From Calditrichaceae bacterium (lineage in GTDB: Bacteria; Calditrichota; Calditrichia; Calditrichales; Calditrichaceae): a stretch of DNA of 5,510 bases. The notes under the pieces were generated by a model. That model was not told the DNA's origin. It saw nothing but the letters and a program-made list of their open reading frames with translations, and searched no databases. Location: positions 1 to 5,510 of the forward strand of contig JAUVIB010000249.1 in NCBI GenBank assembly GCA_030592985.1. The letters are read 5' to 3'. This document shows, in pieces, positions 3,950-5,510 of this stretch. The translations under genes and the position numbers were made by a program. The first letter of the stretch is position 1. Each line of letters starts with the position of its first letter.

Positions 3950-5510
3950 CTATTTTAACAGCATCAGTTTTTTTGTAATTAAAATATTATTATCCAATTT
4001 TAAACAGTAAAAATATATGCCTGAACTTACTGACAATCCGTAGTTATCTTTTCCATTCCAAATCACTGAATATTCACCAACAGATTTATTCTCATTCAAC
4101 AATGTCCGCACCTCCTGCCCCAGCATATCATAAATTTTAAGATTTACATTAGATCGAACCGGTAACTGATAACTGATAATCGTTTGGGGGTTAAATGGAT
4201 TAGGGTAGTTTTGATAAAGTATAAATGTTGAAAGAGCAGGTGTTGGATTCTTCTTTATACCGATAATCCCATCTACGTTTTCCGCCGAAAATGTTGGACT
4301 CATTGCTATAAACGCTCCCATTCCATTAGGATAGCGACCGCTGCTTATATCTGCTGTTTGTTGTCCGAAAACAACTTCATCAACTACTGCCTGGCTTGAA
4401 TCGACTAATATTACCGCTTCGCCAGAGCCGGATAATTTAAAATCGGTATGTAATCCAACTTGACCGATGTCTTTATCTGTCCAAATTATTAAATAGTCAT
4501 CAGCAGCTATAAAAGTATCGGGGAAAGCCCATCTGGTAAGATTAGAGCCGTCATCCGATAAATAGTATCCGTTCAGTGAAATAGCAGAATTAGTGTTATT
4601 ATAAAGCTCAACCCAATCATCATATTCTCCGTTCTGGTCTGCTACAGTTGCGTCATTTATTGCCATAAACTCGTTGATAACTAAATTCCCCGTAACACTA
4701 AGCGTATAATATTCATATTCCGCACGTTCCGGTGAAAACATGGCTGCATCGTTATTTTCGGCATATATATAATATTGAATGCCGGTGTTGCTTGTCGTAA
4801 CGGAAACGCCGTAAATGCCGTCCCCTGCGGCGCTATCGTTGTGGTTACCGTCGTCAAACATTTGAACTTTTTCAAATTTATCTAAAATACTATATCTAAA
4901 GCCAAGTTTTACCAAATTTGCGTTATTCACTTCCACATTAATCCACACATTTGAATATAGGGTTACATTAACAGGTGTATTAGAAATATTGCTAATATCC
5001 GGAGCGGCAAACCGGAATGCCGGGTGATTGGTTAAAAAAGCAACTCTGGCGTCCATCAGTTGGGTTATTCCTACGATTGACTGGGGACCAAATCCTACTA
5101 AATTATAAATGTTTTTTAAAAAATCAGTATAGGAATAAAATTTATTAGGGTCTGCCTGCACATTAGCATCAATAATGTTCTGGATTTCCAACGCTCTGGT
5201 TAAAAACAGATCATTCGAAAAATAATTTTCTATAATGGTTTTTATATGAGCAACATACATTTTGTTATATGTTGGGTTAGGAAGGATCTTATTGATAATA
5301 GGATAATTTGGATTGAATATATTCAAGAAGGGATCAAGATGCTGCATATCCTGTATAGTTAACGGCGGTCCGCCTATTAACATTGTGAATGCACCGAAAT
5401 TTTCATTCAAGTCCCACATAATGGGATTAAATTGTCCCGCGCCGTCTTTGTATAAATAGTAATTATGTCCGAAATTAACCGGAGCGTCAAGATTGACCAT
5501 CAGAATATCG
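3950..5510 (-). CDS. Secreted CotH kinase / lamin-tail-domain protein with T9SS C-terminal sorting domain, 5' truncated by the window
   Basis: The frame is open to the right edge, so the N-terminus with its signal peptide lies outside; an internal methionine at 5498-5500 is not the start. About 519 residues are visible (numbered here from that methionine). Residues 1-165 are the C-terminal part of a CotH-like kinase domain: HNYYLYKDG (12-20) and MWDLNENFGAF (28-38), the metal-binding acidic segment. Residues 175-265 are a beta-rich module with DDGNHNDSAAGDGIYG (216-231), a presumed calcium-binding turn common in this family. Residues 272-390 are a lamin-tail domain (VINEFMAIN, DDWVELYN, LNGYYLSDD). 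Residues 428-516 are a Por/T9SS sorting domain (YQNYPNPFNPQT, LKIYDMLGQEV, SSGIYFYCL, KKLMLLK). The protein should cross the outer membrane by the type IX system and be surface-attached or released. It is likely resident rather than mobile DNA. Confidence 0.93.
   Translation of the reverse strand, partial: DILMVNLDAPVNFGHNYYLYKDGAGQFNPIMWDLNENFGAFTMLIGGPPLTIQDMQHLDPFLNIFNPNYPIINKILPNPTYNKMYVAHIKTIIENYFSNDLFLTRALEIQNIIDANVQADPNKFYSYTDFLKNIYNLVGFGPQSIVGITQLMDARVAFLTNHPAFRFAAPDISNISNTPVNVTLYSNVWINVEVNNANLVKLGFRYSILDKFEKVQMFDDGNHNDSAAGDGIYGVSVTTSNTGIQYYIYAENNDAAMFSPERAEYEYYTLSVTGNLVINEFMAINDATVADQNGEYDDWVELYNNTNSAISLNGYYLSDDGSNLTRWAFPDTFIAADDYLIIWTDKDIGQVGLHTDFKLSGSGEAVILVDSSQAVVDEVVFGQQTADISSGRYPNGMGAFIAMSPTFSAENVDGIIGIKKNPTPALSTFILYQNYPNPFNPQTIISYQLPVRSNVNLKIYDMLGQEVRTLLNENKSVGEYSVIWNGKDNYGLSVSSGIYFYCLKLDNNILITKKLMLLK

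Noticed and set aside
4681..4875. A second minus-strand frame inside the T9SS-protein gene
   Set aside because: It overlaps the secreted-protein coding sequence in another frame and has no independent features.

Overview
The window looks like a variable, accessory stretch of a bacterial chromosome. The best taxonomic clue is the minus-strand gene at the right edge. It encodes a secreted CotH-kinase/lamin-tail protein ending in a type IX secretion (Por) sorting domain with the YQNYPNPFNP signature. That signature is common in Ignavibacteriota, Calditrichota, KSB1-like and Marinimicrobia-like lineages and in other members or relatives of the FCB group. No species can be named from this sequence.

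Layout, left to right. (1) Positions 1-937 hold the tail of an unidentified gene whose stop overlaps, as ATGA, the start of a nucleotidyltransferase of the AbiEii/AbiGii toxin family; this is probably a type IV toxin-antitoxin or abortive-infection pair. (2) Positions 938-1237 are AT-rich with no gene I can support. (3) Positions 1238-2540 carry two very AT-rich genes of unknown function: a small exported, largely helical protein, then a 248-residue cytoplasmic protein whose N-terminal half vaguely resembles a HEPN domain. (4) Positions 2541-2690 are suddenly GC-rich and fold into a long imperfect hairpin built like an integron attC recombination site: 19 base pairs, with three single unpaired bases all on the left arm, and an RYYYAAC-type box only 14 bases after the preceding stop codon. 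(5) Positions 2736-3387 hold a Phd/YefM antitoxin and RelE/ParE toxin operon. It has a textbook sigma-70 promoter and a likely tandem operator of 11-base period. (6) Positions 3456-3947 are a dead Fic-family gene, with an in-frame stop at codon 20 and loss of the HPFxxGNGR catalytic end. (7) Positions 3950-5510, minus strand, are the truncated-by-window secreted protein.

Reading it together: genes 1-5 are of the kind that move between genomes (AbiE-type toxin, orphan genes, toxin-antitoxin pair). The attC-like element suggests that at least the 1794-2540 gene, and perhaps the toxin-antitoxin pair, arrived as integron cassettes. The broken Fic gene abuts the end of the secreted-protein gene with only two bases between their stop codons, which marks a likely rearrangement junction between accessory and resident DNA. 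The attC-like site is the most interesting element in the window. No integrase gene and no second convincing attC are visible, so it is a single site or the edge of a cluster lacking an integrase.
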